64,000 nt of DNA, from contig CAVYXG010000001.1 in the NCBI GenBank assembly GCA_963772375.1, positions 1,240,001 through 1,304,000 of the forward strand. The letters run 5' to 3'. The first letter of the stretch is position 1, and every line of letters begins with the position of its first letter. Below, in pieces: positions 1 to 7,733 of this stretch. The stretch comes from DATBHM01 sp963772375. Lineage in GTDB: Bacteria > Actinomycetota > UBA4738 > JACQTL01. The notes under the pieces were generated by a model. That model made no database searches. It was given only the letters and a program-made list of their open reading frames with translations, and was not told where the DNA came from. A program made the position numbers and the translations under genes.

Positions 1-7
1 CTGAGCC

Positions 8-304
8 GTGGCCGCCGTGAAGACGCCCGGCGCCGTGGACGGCCGCGAGGCCGCGGTCCGGGCGTTGGCCGACGAGGGCGCGTCGGCGCCGCGGTTCTGG
101 GGGAACCGCCCCGGCGACCGTTACGGCCGGCACGACCACGGCTATCACAAGGTCCTGTTCTGCCTCGAGGGCTCGATCGTGTTCCACACCGACGACGGCG
201 ACGTGGGGCTCCGGCCGGGCGACCGGCTGGACCTCGACCCGGGAACCGGCCACGCCGCGACGGTCGGGCCGGGCGGCTGCGAGTGTGTGGAGGCGACCCG
301 GTGA
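8..304 (+). CDS. small cupin-domain protein
   Basis: A 98-residue single-domain cupin starting at GTG. The beta-barrel signature is readable: a His cluster (HDHGYHK, about residues 41-47), a Gly/Glu segment (CLEGSIVFHTDDG) and a second motif with PGD and PGTGH (about residues 70-82). The spaced His residues suggest a metal site, but the substrate cannot be told. Its TGA is overlapped by the GTG of the following glycosyltransferase (GTGA), so the two are very likely translationally coupled and the cupin may act on a nucleotide sugar or glycan. The upstream region is cut off by the window edge; a TGA at bases 2-4 could be the end of a preceding gene. Confidence 0.75.
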   Translation: MAAVKTPGAVDGREAAVRALADEGASAPRFWGNRPGDRYGRHDHGYHKVLFCLEGSIVFHTDDGDVGLRPGDRLDLDPGTGHAATVGPGGCECVEATR

Positions 305-1431
305 CGAGCGTCGCGCTCCTCGTCGACCAGCTGTTCTCGCCGGCGCCGGGCGGCGTGGGGACCTACGTGCGGAACCTCCTTTCGGCCCTGGCCCGCCAGG
401 ACCCGTCGGTGGACGTCCGGCCGTTCCACACGCGGCCCGCGACCAACCCCTCGGCGTCGGACGAGGTGCTCCTGCGGCGGTTCGGCACGGTCGAGCTCCC
501 CGGCACGTTCCGGTCGCTGTACCCCAGGTGGAACCTCACCGGCCGTCCCCCGCTGCCCGCGCCGCTCGGTGACGCCGACCTGGTCCACGCCACATCGGCG
601 GTGGCGGTGCCCCCCGCCGGGGACGGCCAGAAGCTCGTCGTGACGGTGCACGACCTGGCGTTCCTGGCGGTGCCGTCGTACTTCCCCCGCCAGTGGCGGC
701 AGGTGTACCGGACCGGCCTGCGGGCCACGATCCGCCGGGCGGACGCGATCGTGACGCCGTCGCGTTCGACCGCCGAAGACCTGCTGTCGCGAACGAAGGT
801 CGACCCCTCCAGGGTCCACGTGATCCCGGAGGCCGCCGCCCTGCCCGCCTCCGACATGGACCCCGAACAGGCCCTCGCCCGTCTCAAGGTCCCCCGCCCG
901 TACATCCTGTCGGTGGGGACGCTGGAACCGAGGAAGAACCTCGTCCGGCTGGTTCGGGCGTACCGCCGGGTGGCGACGACCGGCATTCCCCATGCCCTCG
1001 TCCTGGCTGGGCCGCTCGGGTGGCACCGCCAGGCCCTGATGCGCGAGCTCGCGTTGGCCGGCCCCGGCGACATCGTGCTGACCGGGCGGGTCACCTCGGA
1101 CGACATCGACGCGCTGTACCGCCGGGCCGACCTGTTCGTCTACCCCGCGATCTACGAGGGATTCGGGCTGCCGGTCCTCGAGGCCATGGCCCGGGGCGTG
1201 CCCACCGTGACCTCGAACACGACGTCGCTGCCCGAGGTGGCGGGGGACGCGGCGATCGGCGTGCATCCCGGTTCGATCCGCGAGATCGCGGCCGGGATGC
1301 AGCTCGTGCTCGACGACCCACGGACGGCCGAACGCCTGCGCGATGCCGGGCGCGTCCGCGCGGAGCGGTTCTCCTGGGACGAGGCGGCGCGGCTCACGCT
1401 GCAGGTCTACGAGAAGGCGCTCGGCCGATGA
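301..1431 (+). CDS. glycosyltransferase family 4 (GT-B fold)
   Basis: A 376-residue retaining GT4-type glycosyltransferase, likely transferring a sugar from a nucleotide-sugar donor in the cytoplasm during surface-polysaccharide or glycolipid assembly. The N-terminal Gly-rich loop (GGVGTY, near residue 20), the mid-protein SVGTLEPRKNL segment and the donor-site motif EGFGLPVLE with both Glu residues (E286, E294) are all present; the length is normal. GTG at 301 is preferred over an upstream in-frame codon because it gives the four-base overlap with the cupin stop and places the Rossmann strand (VALLVDQL) at the N-terminus. The gene ends in an ATGA overlap with the GT2 gene. The acceptor and sugar are not readable from sequence. 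Confidence 0.9.
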   Translation: MTSVALLVDQLFSPAPGGVGTYVRNLLSALARQDPSVDVRPFHTRPATNPSASDEVLLRRFGTVELPGTFRSLYPRWNLTGRPPLPAPLGDADLVHATSAVAVPPAGDGQKLVVTVHDLAFLAVPSYFPRQWRQVYRTGLRATIRRADAIVTPSRSTAEDLLSRTKVDPSRVHVIPEAAALPASDMDPEQALARLKVPRPYILSVGTLEPRKNLVRLVRAYRRVATTGIPHALVLAGPLGWHRQALMRELALAGPGDIVLTGRVTSDDIDALYRRADLFVYPAIYEGFGLPVLEAMARGVPTVTSNTTSLPEVAGDAAIGVHPGSIREIAAGMQLVLDDPRTAERLRDAGRVRAERFSWDEAARLTLQVYEKALGR

Positions 1432-2387
1432 CGCCCGATCTCAAGGTGTCGCTGATCGCCACCGTGAAGGATGCCGCCTCGGAGATCGGTGAGTTCCTCG
1501 AATCGGTCGCGGCCCAGACCCGTCCGCCCGACGAGGTCGTGATCTGCGACGGCGGCTCGATCGACGGCACCGCCGAGATCCTGCGCGCGGCCGAGGACGT
1601 GACCGTGCTCGCAGAACCCGGCGCGAACATCGCCCGGGGACGGAACCTGGCCATCGCCGCCGCCACCCACGACGTGATCGCCGTGTCCGACGCCGACTGC
1701 GTGCTCGACCCAGGTTGGCTGGCCGCGCTGCTCGGAGCGATCGAACGCGGAGCCGACGTGGCCATGGGCGCCTCGGAACCCCTCACCCGGTCGCTGTTCC
1801 AGGACCTCGCGGCCGCGATCGCGGTTCCCGACCGGTCGGAGCTCCGAGAGGAGCGGTTCCTGCCGTCGTCCCGGTCGGTGGCGTTCCGGCGGGAGGCGAT
1901 CGAGGGCGCCGGCTGCTACCCCGAGTGGCTTGACATCGGCGAGGACATGTTCGTGAACCACCGCCTGACCGCGCTCGACATGCGGATGGAGCTCGTCCCC
2001 GAGGCGGTGGTGCACTGGCGGGCCCGCGACGACCTCCGCGGGCACTGGCGGCAGTACCGCGCCTACGCGGAGGGCGACGCGCTGGCCGGGATGCATCCGA
2101 GACGGCACCTGCTGCGGTTCGCCGTGTACGGCGGGCTGGCCGCCGCCCTCGCGTCGCGCGACCGGAGGGCGATCGCCGCCGCGGCGGCGGGCGGCGTCCT
2201 CTACGCCCGGAAGCCGCTGCTGCGGGCGTTCCGCAGGCTGGACGGGCCGGGCTGGAAGGCGGCCGCCGCGGTCGGCGTCCCCGCCCTGATGGCGGTCACC
2301 GACGTGGCGAAGATGACCGGCTACGTCCGGGGGCTGGCGCGCCGCGGCTCAAGATCACCCGGAGGCCGGTCGAAGCCGGAGTTCTGA
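1428..2387 (+). CDS. glycosyltransferase family 2 (GT-A fold)
   Basis: A 319-residue GT2 enzyme. The N-terminal nucleotide-binding region shows SLIATVKD and a DGGSIDGT motif (around residue 40), and a DAD triplet near residue 88 supplies the metal-binding DxD-type site. An ED motif (GEDMFVNHR) in the second half fits the catalytic base of inverting GT2 enzymes. The C-terminal 100 residues are Ala-rich with one or two possible membrane-associated helices. The ATG overlaps the stop of the GT4 gene (ATGA), and the gene ends in a TGATG overlap with the next membrane-protein gene, so all four genes are probably one transcript. Confidence 0.9.
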   Translation: MTPDLKVSLIATVKDAASEIGEFLESVAAQTRPPDEVVICDGGSIDGTAEILRAAEDVTVLAEPGANIARGRNLAIAAATHDVIAVSDADCVLDPGWLAALLGAIERGADVAMGASEPLTRSLFQDLAAAIAVPDRSELREERFLPSSRSVAFRREAIEGAGCYPEWLDIGEDMFVNHRLTALDMRMELVPEAVVHWRARDDLRGHWRQYRAYAEGDALAGMHPRRHLLRFAVYGGLAAALASRDRRAIAAAAAGGVLYARKPLLRAFRRLDGPGWKAAAAVGVPALMAVTDVAKMTGYVRGLARRGSRSPGGRSKPEF

Positions 2388-3148
2388 TGGGAGATCGCGG
2401 CCCGCACCGGGGGGGCGGCTTCCTCGAGCACGACGAGCGCCATGGCCGAGGCGCCCTGCCACCGGCCGAGCCCTTCCGCCCCGATCAGCCGTCGCCGTTC
2501 GATGGCGTGGATCCGTCCACGCTGATCCCGCCGCCGCGGCCCGACACGGCTCCCGCGGCGGTGGAGCAGGGCGTCCGCCGCTACGTCCGCCGGCCGGTCG
2601 CACGGCACATGGCCCTGCTGTTCGGAATCCTGCTGGTGGGCGTCGCGCTGGGCCTCGCCACGACCATCGGCCAGAGCCGGGAGGTTCTCAGCCACGATCG
2701 CCTCTTCACCGGGAACTCCGGCGTGAGCTTCACGATCGCCGGGATCTTCGCCCACAACGCGCTGATCGTGATCGTCCCCCTGCTGCTGTTCCCCATCCTG
2801 TTCTGGGGCCCGGCCGGATCGCTCGCGATCACCGGCTTCGCCGTCGGGCGGCTCGCCGGACTGTGGCAGGCCCTGCACCTGCCCAACGGCGCCCTGATCC
2901 TCGCGTTGGTCCCCCACGGCCTGATCGAGATCCCGTCGTTCCTGCTGGCCGGCACGATCGCCTGGCGGCTCGGCGCGGCGTCGTGGGACTTCCGGCACTT
3001 CGGCGGGACCTGGTGGGGCCGGACGCGGCCGGCGATGCTGGCCGCCCTGCCCTTCGCAGTGGGCGCCGTCGCCGCGCTCGCGGTCGCGGCGGTCATCGAG
3101 GTCAAGGTCACCCCGGCGCTCGTCCACGCGGCGTATCCGGACCTGTAG
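2387..3148 (+). CDS. SpoIIM-like integral membrane protein
   Basis: A 253-residue protein resembling the stage II sporulation protein M family. The first 70 residues are Pro/Arg-rich and cytoplasmic in character; about five hydrophobic segments follow (roughly residues 76-95, 113-135, 140-160, 172-192 and 222-242). The phrase VPHGLIEIPSFLLAG matches the conserved HGxxExPA-type core of SpoIIM proteins. In Bacillus SpoIIM is part of a peptidoglycan-remodelling complex; in actinobacteria such genes are widespread without sporulation, so a cell-envelope role is inferred only. It is the fourth gene of the glycosyltransferase operon and starts in a TGATG overlap. Confidence 0.8.
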   Translation: MGDRGPHRGGGFLEHDERHGRGALPPAEPFRPDQPSPFDGVDPSTLIPPPRPDTAPAAVEQGVRRYVRRPVARHMALLFGILLVGVALGLATTIGQSREVLSHDRLFTGNSGVSFTIAGIFAHNALIVIVPLLLFPILFWGPAGSLAITGFAVGRLAGLWQALHLPNGALILALVPHGLIEIPSFLLAGTIAWRLGAASWDFRHFGGTWWGRTRPAMLAALPFAVGAVAALAVAAVIEVKVTPALVHAAYPDL

Positions 3149-3232
3149 ACCGGATTCTCCGAGCGCTCCCTGGGTAGCGGCGTTCCGCGCGGCCTGCTCG
3201 GAGCGTTCGGCCTGGGAACCCTCCCGGCCACG

Positions 3233-3427
3233 GTGCTGCACTTCGCCGGCGTGCAGGCGGCCGCGACGATCGCGGTCCCCAAGACGACCGAGTCGCCGCC
3301 GGCCACCGAGTGGCCCAAGCGGGAGCTCGCGATCGAGACGCTCCACCACCTCGTGTACGCGGTGGCGGCCGGGGCCGTGTACGCCTGGCTCACCCGTATC
3401 GAGCGGAAGTCGTCCGAGTTGGACTAG
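3233..3427 (+). CDS. small hydrophobic hypothetical protein, possibly truncated
   Basis: A 64-residue product with hydrophobic stretches at both ends and a C-terminal HHLVYAVAAGAVYAWL helix of the kind that ends small DUF1440/YagU-like membrane proteins. The reading frame is open back to the stop of the SpoIIM-like gene and reads in the same frame, adding a plausible helix (GLLGAFGLGTLPATVLHFAG), but that extension has no ATG or GTG; only a CTG at 3170 or the GTG at 3233 are possible starts. I suspect a gene whose 5' end has been lost or mis-sequenced. It converges with the amidohydrolase, sharing four bases (3424-3427). Confidence 0.35.
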   Translation: MLHFAGVQAAATIAVPKTTESPPATEWPKRELAIETLHHLVYAVAAGAVYAWLTRIERKSSELD

Positions 3428-4290
3428 CCGACGGCTTCGTCGGCGTCGAGCCCGAGGCCGAGCAGCCGTGCGGCGTTCCCCTTCAGGACGGGCTCGGCGG
3501 CACCCTCCGGCAGCCCGAGCCCCTCGAACTCCCGGAACCACCGGTCGAGGTCGATGAACGGGTAGTCGCTGCCGAACAGGGTCTGCCGGTTCAGCCGCTT
3601 GCCGATCTCGCGCTTGACCTCGGGAGGCAGATACCCGGGCGCCCACCCGGAGAGCTCGATGTACACGTTCGACGCGTGCAGGGCGATGGCCAGGCATTCC
3701 ATGAACCACGGCCACCCGAAGTGTGCCGCGATCAGCGTGAGCTCGGGGAAGTCGGCCGCCAGCGAGTCGAGGAACCCCGGGTGGGAGTACCGGATCTTGG
3801 TCCCGCCGGCGCCCGGTGTGCCGGCCCCGATCCCGCAGGTCCCCGTGTGGAACAGGCAGATCAGGCCGTGTTCCTCCGCGGCTTTCCAGATGGGGTAGAA
3901 CCGCGTCTCCCCCGGGTCGAACGCCTGCATGGTCGGATGGATCTTCAGACCCTTCATGCCGAGGTCGGCGACCCGCTTGACGGTGTCGACGGCGTCGGCG
4001 GTGTGCGGGTCGACGCTGCCGAACCCCATGAGCACGCCGGGGAACTTCGCCGACAGGTCGGCGAGCCAGTCGTTCCCCATCCAGCCCCGGCCGGTGACCG
4101 ACTCGTCGTCCCAGTCGAGCACCACGCCCAGGATGTCGCGGGAGGAGTATTCCTCGGCGACGTCCTCGATCGTCCTGCGGGGGACCCTGGCCCGGAAATA
4201 CGCCTCGGTGGCCGGGAGCAACGGCCCGATGGACTGTTCGAGCCACTGGTCCATGGGCAGGTGGACGTGGAGGTCGATCGCCTTGGGCAT
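3424..4290 (-). CDS. amidohydrolase 2 family metal-dependent hydrolase
   Basis: A 288-residue TIM-barrel hydrolase of the ACMSD/amidohydrolase-2 type. The N-terminal metal motif is HVH (residues 8-10), a second metal His sits in FHTG, a third in AAHFGW, and the C-terminal catalytic Asp is in FGSDYP. Members of this family decarboxylate or hydrolyse small carboxylic acids and lactones; the specific substrate is not evident. It lies 10 bases downstream of the hydroxyacyl-CoA dehydrogenase on the same strand, so the two are probably co-transcribed, which hints at a role in acid or acyl-CoA degradation. Confidence 0.85.
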   Translation of the reverse strand: MPKAIDLHVHLPMDQWLEQSIGPLLPATEAYFRARVPRRTIEDVAEEYSSRDILGVVLDWDDESVTGRGWMGNDWLADLSAKFPGVLMGFGSVDPHTADAVDTVKRVADLGMKGLKIHPTMQAFDPGETRFYPIWKAAEEHGLICLFHTGTCGIGAGTPGAGGTKIRYSHPGFLDSLAADFPELTLIAAHFGWPWFMECLAIALHASNVYIELSGWAPGYLPPEVKREIGKRLNRQTLFGSDYPFIDLDRWFREFEGLGLPEGAAEPVLKGNAARLLGLGLDADEAVG

Positions 4291-4300
4291 CGGGACCGCG

Positions 4301-5176
4301 CTACTTCTGCTCGCCGCTCGTGTAGTCGTAGAACCCGCGCCCGGACTTCCGGCCCAGGAACCCCGCGGCGACCATGCGCTTCAGCAGCGTCGGCGCCGCG
4401 TACAGCGGATCCTTGAACTCGTCGTACAGCACGCCGGAGATGTACAGGGCCGTGTCGAGCCCGATCAGGTCGAGCAGCGTCAGGGGGCCCATGGGATGGG
4501 CGAGGCCGAGGTGCACGGCGGTGTCGATGTCCTCCTTGGTGGCCACGCCGTCGTCCAGCATCTGCACGGCGCTGTTCAGGTACGGCACCAGCAGGAAGTT
4601 CACGATGAACCCCGCCCGGTCCTTGCTGAGCACCGTGGTCTTGCCGATGCGCTCCCCGTAGGCGCGGGCGAACTCGAGCGTCTCGTCCGAGGTCTGCAGG
4701 CCCCGGATGACCTCCAGCAGCTTCAGCACCGGCGGCGGGTTGAAGAAGTGCATCCCGATGACCCTGTCCGGCCTGGTCGTCCTCGCCGCCAGCTCGGCGA
4801 TGGGGAGCGACGACGTGTTGGTGGCCAGCACGACCTCGTCGCGGGTGATGTCGTCGAGCTCCTGGAACAGGCCCAGCTTGATGTCCAGGTCCTCGGTGGC
4901 GGCCTCGATCACGAGGTCCACGTCGGCCATGACCCGGAGGTCGGTCCCGCCGGTGATCCGGCCCAGGATGGCGTCGCGGTCGTCGGCCGCGAGCTTGCCC
5001 TTGTCGACGGCCCGCCCCGTGGACTTCTCGACTTTCCCGCGGCCCTGGCCGACCTTCTCGTCGGAGATCTCGACGAACACCACGTCCTGCCCGGACCTGG
5101 CGATCACCTCGATGATCCCCGACCCCATGATCCCGGCCCCGATGACCCCGACCTTCTTGACCTCGTCAGCCTTCAT
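4301..5176 (-). CDS. hbd: 3-hydroxybutyryl-CoA / 3-hydroxyacyl-CoA dehydrogenase
   Basis: A 291-residue NAD(P)-dependent dehydrogenase that interconverts 3-hydroxyacyl-CoA and 3-oxoacyl-CoA. The Rossmann motif GAGIMGSG is at residues 12-19, the NTSS segment and the catalytic His in MHFFNPPP are present, followed by the helical 3HCDH C-terminal domain; the length is that of single-domain Hbd/PaaH enzymes. The ATG at 5176 is chosen over an upstream frame extension because a GGAGG lies seven bases before it and the Rossmann fold begins directly after. A TACCCT hexamer at 5229-5234 is a possible -10 element, leaving a leader of about 45 bases. It may work with the carboxylase, mutases and acyl-CoA dehydrogenase elsewhere in the window. 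Confidence 0.93.
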   Translation of the reverse strand: MKADEVKKVGVIGAGIMGSGIIEVIARSGQDVVFVEISDEKVGQGRGKVEKSTGRAVDKGKLAADDRDAILGRITGGTDLRVMADVDLVIEAATEDLDIKLGLFQELDDITRDEVVLATNTSSLPIAELAARTTRPDRVIGMHFFNPPPVLKLLEVIRGLQTSDETLEFARAYGERIGKTTVLSKDRAGFIVNFLLVPYLNSAVQMLDDGVATKEDIDTAVHLGLAHPMGPLTLLDLIGLDTALYISGVLYDEFKDPLYAAPTLLKRMVAAGFLGRKSGRGFYDYTSGEQK

Positions 5177-5228
5177 TCCAGCCTCCAGTGAGCTCGAGCA
5201 GGCGTCCATGCGGACAACGCGCCGAGCA

Positions 5229-5234
5229 AGGGTA
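5229..5234 (-). promoter_or_regulatory. putative -10 element for hbd
   Basis: TACCCT on the minus strand, about 52 bases upstream of the ATG, giving an mRNA leader that contains the GGAGG ribosome site. No clear -35 is visible. Confidence 0.35.
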
Positions 5235-5279
5235 GTGGCGGGGCCGAGCACTCGGCAAAGCAGCCAGACCGGGTTTCGC

Positions 5280-5285
5280 TATCCT
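5280..5285 (+). promoter_or_regulatory. putative -10 element, near-leaderless
   Basis: TATCCT ends ten bases before the ATG at 5296, and no Shine-Dalgarno sequence fits in between. Transcription would begin within a few bases of the start codon. Confidence 0.45.
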
Positions 5286-5295
5286 CTCCCGCCGT

Positions 5296-6081
5296 ATGCC
5301 CACGGTCGTGTCGAGAGACGGGGTCGAGCTCGCGGTCGAGGTGGTCGGCGAGGGGTCGCCGGTCATCCTGCTCGCGCACGGGCTGACCGGGAACCGCAAC
5401 GAGCTCGCGCTGTTCGCGCCGTTCCTGCCGGGGACGAAGGTCCTGATGGACTTCCGCGGCCACGGCGACAGCGAGCGGCCGCCGGCGGGTTCGTACACGT
5501 TCGACCACCTGGCGGGCGACGTCGAGGCGGTCTCGGACGAGTTCGGCGTGACGGTCGCGGCGGGGGCGTCGATGGGCGCGGCCGCCACGCTGCGGGTGCT
5601 CGAGTCCGACCCGGAGCGGTTCCGCAAGCTGATCATCCTGCTGCCGGCCCGGCTGGAGGTGGGCGACGAGACGTACATGCGACTGTCCCGCATGGCGGAC
5701 CTCCTCGAGGAGCACGGGCCCGAGCGGACGGCCGAGATCGTGATCGCCGAGGAGGAGGGGGCCGGCTCGTTCGACCAGTTCCCGGCCTCCAAGGACTACC
5801 GGCGGGCGGCGATCCTCGCGATGAACTCCGACGGCGTGCCGAGCGCCATCCGGGGGGTCATCAACGACCAGCCGGTGCGCGACCCCGAGCGGATCCGGGC
5901 AGTCACCGCGCCGACGCTGATCATCAGCCAGGAGGGGGACGCGTTCCACAGCACGGCGGTCGCCCGCGAGCTCGAGGACGTCATGCCGAACGCCGAGCTC
6001 GTGATCCTCCCCGACCAGCACGCGCTGCTGCGGGAGATCCCCTCGCTGATGATGATGGTCCACAACCTGCTGGCGGACTAG
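5296..6081 (+). CDS. alpha/beta hydrolase
   Basis: A 261-residue soluble alpha/beta-hydrolase. The oxyanion region reads LLAHGLTG (about residues 25-32), the nucleophile elbow is GASMG with Ser92, and the catalytic His is probably H242 in LPDQHALL. Unusually the elbow begins GAS rather than GHS. No lid insertion large enough to indicate lipase activity is seen; substrate unknown. It is transcribed divergently from hbd across a 119-base spacer and converges with the methyltransferase gene with 12 bases between them. Confidence 0.85.
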   Translation: MPTVVSRDGVELAVEVVGEGSPVILLAHGLTGNRNELALFAPFLPGTKVLMDFRGHGDSERPPAGSYTFDHLAGDVEAVSDEFGVTVAAGASMGAAATLRVLESDPERFRKLIILLPARLEVGDETYMRLSRMADLLEEHGPERTAEIVIAEEEGAGSFDQFPASKDYRRAAILAMNSDGVPSAIRGVINDQPVRDPERIRAVTAPTLIISQEGDAFHSTAVARELEDVMPNAELVILPDQHALLREIPSLMMMVHNLLAD

Positions 6082-6093
6082 CCCCCCGAGGGG

Positions 6094-6885
6094 TCAGCGG
6101 CGCGTGCACCACTGCACGTCGGTTCGGTACGGCAGCCCGAACCGCTCCGCCCGCGGCCCGATGCGAGGGTCCTCGTCCAGCAGATGGAGGACCAGCTCGC
6201 GGATGCGTCCCCGTTCGTCGTCGGACATGGCGGCGATGAAGCTCGTCGACAGCACGCGGTCGACGGCCCCCGCGCGCGTCGTCGAGTGCTCCCACTCGAA
6301 CGTCCGCGTCTGCAGCGCGGTGAACAGCTCCGCGCGGTCGAACGCCCGCCGCCACGCCATGCTCCGGTGGCTGGGCACGTCGCCCCGGAGCGGGTCGATC
6401 GCCTTCGACAGCGCGGCCCAGAACGCCGAACGCTCCTCGTCGCGGACGTTCCAGATCAGCGCGAGGGTCGAGCCCTCCCGGAGCACGCGATGGAGCTCGG
6501 CGAGGGCTTCGTTCGCCCGGAACCAGTGGAACGCCTGCGCCACGACGGCACCGTCGACCGAGGCGTCGGCCAGCGGGATCGCCTCGGCCCTCCCCGCCAG
6601 CACCTCGACGTCCGGCAGGTCGGCCGCCAGGGCCGCACGCATGGCCTCGACCGGCTCGACCGCGACGATCTCGGCGCCGGTCGGCACGAGCAGCCGGGTG
6701 AGCTTCCCGGTCCCCGCGGCCATGTCGAGCACCCGCCGGCCGAGCCTAAGCCCGAGCCGGTCCGCCAGGAGCGCCACCGCCTCGTCGGGATAGTCCGGCC
6801 GTCCCCTGCGGTACGCGTCGGCCGCCCGCTGGAACCCCGTGGCGGCGGCCGGATGGACGCCCCCGACCGGTTCGACCTCGGTCAC
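6094..6885 (-). CDS. class I SAM-dependent methyltransferase
   Basis: A 263-residue methyltransferase of the UbiE/Methyltransf_11 type. Motif I reads VLDMAAGTGKLTRLL (about residues 50-64), the acidic end of strand 2 is in VAVEPVEAM, and motif IV is DGAVVAQAFHWF; the FHWF phrase is typical of the trans-aconitate/sugar methyltransferase-like subfamily. The GTG at 6885 overlaps the TGA of the upstream citryl-CoA lyase-like gene (GTGA), which fixes the start and indicates translational coupling. The methyl acceptor is not evident; coupling suggests a carboxylic acid could be involved, but this is inference. Confidence 0.87.
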   Translation of the reverse strand: MTEVEPVGGVHPAAATGFQRAADAYRRGRPDYPDEAVALLADRLGLRLGRRVLDMAAGTGKLTRLLVPTGAEIVAVEPVEAMRAALAADLPDVEVLAGRAEAIPLADASVDGAVVAQAFHWFRANEALAELHRVLREGSTLALIWNVRDEERSAFWAALSKAIDPLRGDVPSHRSMAWRRAFDRAELFTALQTRTFEWEHSTTRAGAVDRVLSTSFIAAMSDDERGRIRELVLHLLDEDPRIGPRAERFGLPYRTDVQWCTRR

Positions 6886-7655
6886 GGGACCTCGCGCGGA
6901 TCGGGCCCCTCGTACCGGACGTTCTTCCAGCCGATATCGCGGTACGGGCGCTCGCGGGTCTGTTCCTCGTGGACGTGGGCGACCAGACCAGGCGCCCGAC
7001 CGATCACGTAGAGCGCCTTGCCCAGCGCCGGGTCGAGGCCCAGCTCCAGCAGCAGGGCGGCCATCGCGCCGTCGACGTTCATCTTCAGGTCCCGGCCGCT
7101 CGACTCCTTGAGGGCGGGCTCGAACGCCAGCGCCAGCTCGCAGAACCGTCCGCGGAATCCGAGCTCTCCCGCCACCTCGAACAGCCGGCGGCCCCGCGGG
7201 TCGGGCTCGTGGACGACGTGGCCGTAGCCCGGCACACGTCGGCGTTCCTCCGCGTAGCGGGCGACCATGAGCCGCGCGGCGTCGGCGGCGTCCCGATGCA
7301 GATCGTCGGCCTCGAGGAGCATGTCGGCTCCCTCCTCGACGGCGCCGCCGTGCACGTCGCCCAGGGCGAGCATCCCTGCCGCCACGCCGGCCTGCAGCGG
7401 CACCCCGGACGAGGCGACGAACCGCGCGGCGTCGACCGACGGAGCGACGAGGGAGTGGTCGGCACACGACACGAGGAGCGCCTCCATCATCCGGCCCTCG
7501 TTCCCCTTCGGGAGGTCGCCCGAGAGCAGCAGGAACGTCACGTCGCCGAACGACCGGGTGCCGATCAGCTCCATGAGGTCGTAGCCGCGGATGCGGACCT
7601 CGTTGGGCTTGACCTCCGAGATCCTGGTCCGCCAGAACGCGTCGCGGTTCGCCAT
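6882..7655 (-). CDS. short citrate synthase-like protein, probably citryl-CoA lyase type
   Basis: A 257-residue protein covering only the catalytic core of citrate synthase, which is normally 370-430 residues. Both catalytic His regions are recognisable, HGGA after LALGDV and GYGHVVHEPDPRGRRLF, as is an Asp in MNVDGAMAALLLELGL. This short architecture matches stand-alone citryl-CoA lyases and the C-terminal lyase domain of ATP-citrate lyase, which cleave citryl-CoA to acetyl-CoA and oxaloacetate. No citryl-CoA synthetase is nearby, so another 3-hydroxy-3-carboxyacyl-CoA ester could be the substrate. A TAGCCT hexamer ends nine bases before the ATG with no Shine-Dalgarno sequence. A coupled methyltransferase follows. 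Confidence 0.82.
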   Translation of the reverse strand: MANRDAFWRTRISEVKPNEVRIRGYDLMELIGTRSFGDVTFLLLSGDLPKGNEGRMMEALLVSCADHSLVAPSVDAARFVASSGVPLQAGVAAGMLALGDVHGGAVEEGADMLLEADDLHRDAADAARLMVARYAEERRRVPGYGHVVHEPDPRGRRLFEVAGELGFRGRFCELALAFEPALKESSGRDLKMNVDGAMAALLLELGLDPALGKALYVIGRAPGLVAHVHEEQTRERPYRDIGWKNVRYEGPDPREVP

Positions 7656-7664
7656 GCGCGCGTG

Positions 7665-7670
7665 AGGCTA
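7665..7670 (-). promoter_or_regulatory. putative -10 element, leaderless citryl-CoA lyase-like gene
   Basis: TAGCCT on the minus strand, nine bases before the ATG; no ribosome-binding sequence lies between. Confidence 0.45.
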
Positions 7671-7733
7671 ACAGCGCGGCGGGATCCGTAACGAGTTCGG
7701 AACGGCTGCGTGCGAGCATGAGCGCCGAACCGC

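Noticed and set aside
1268..1285. GGTTCGATCC resembling a tRNA T-loop
   Set aside because: Inside the GT4 coding sequence, with no matching acceptor, D or anticodon stems.
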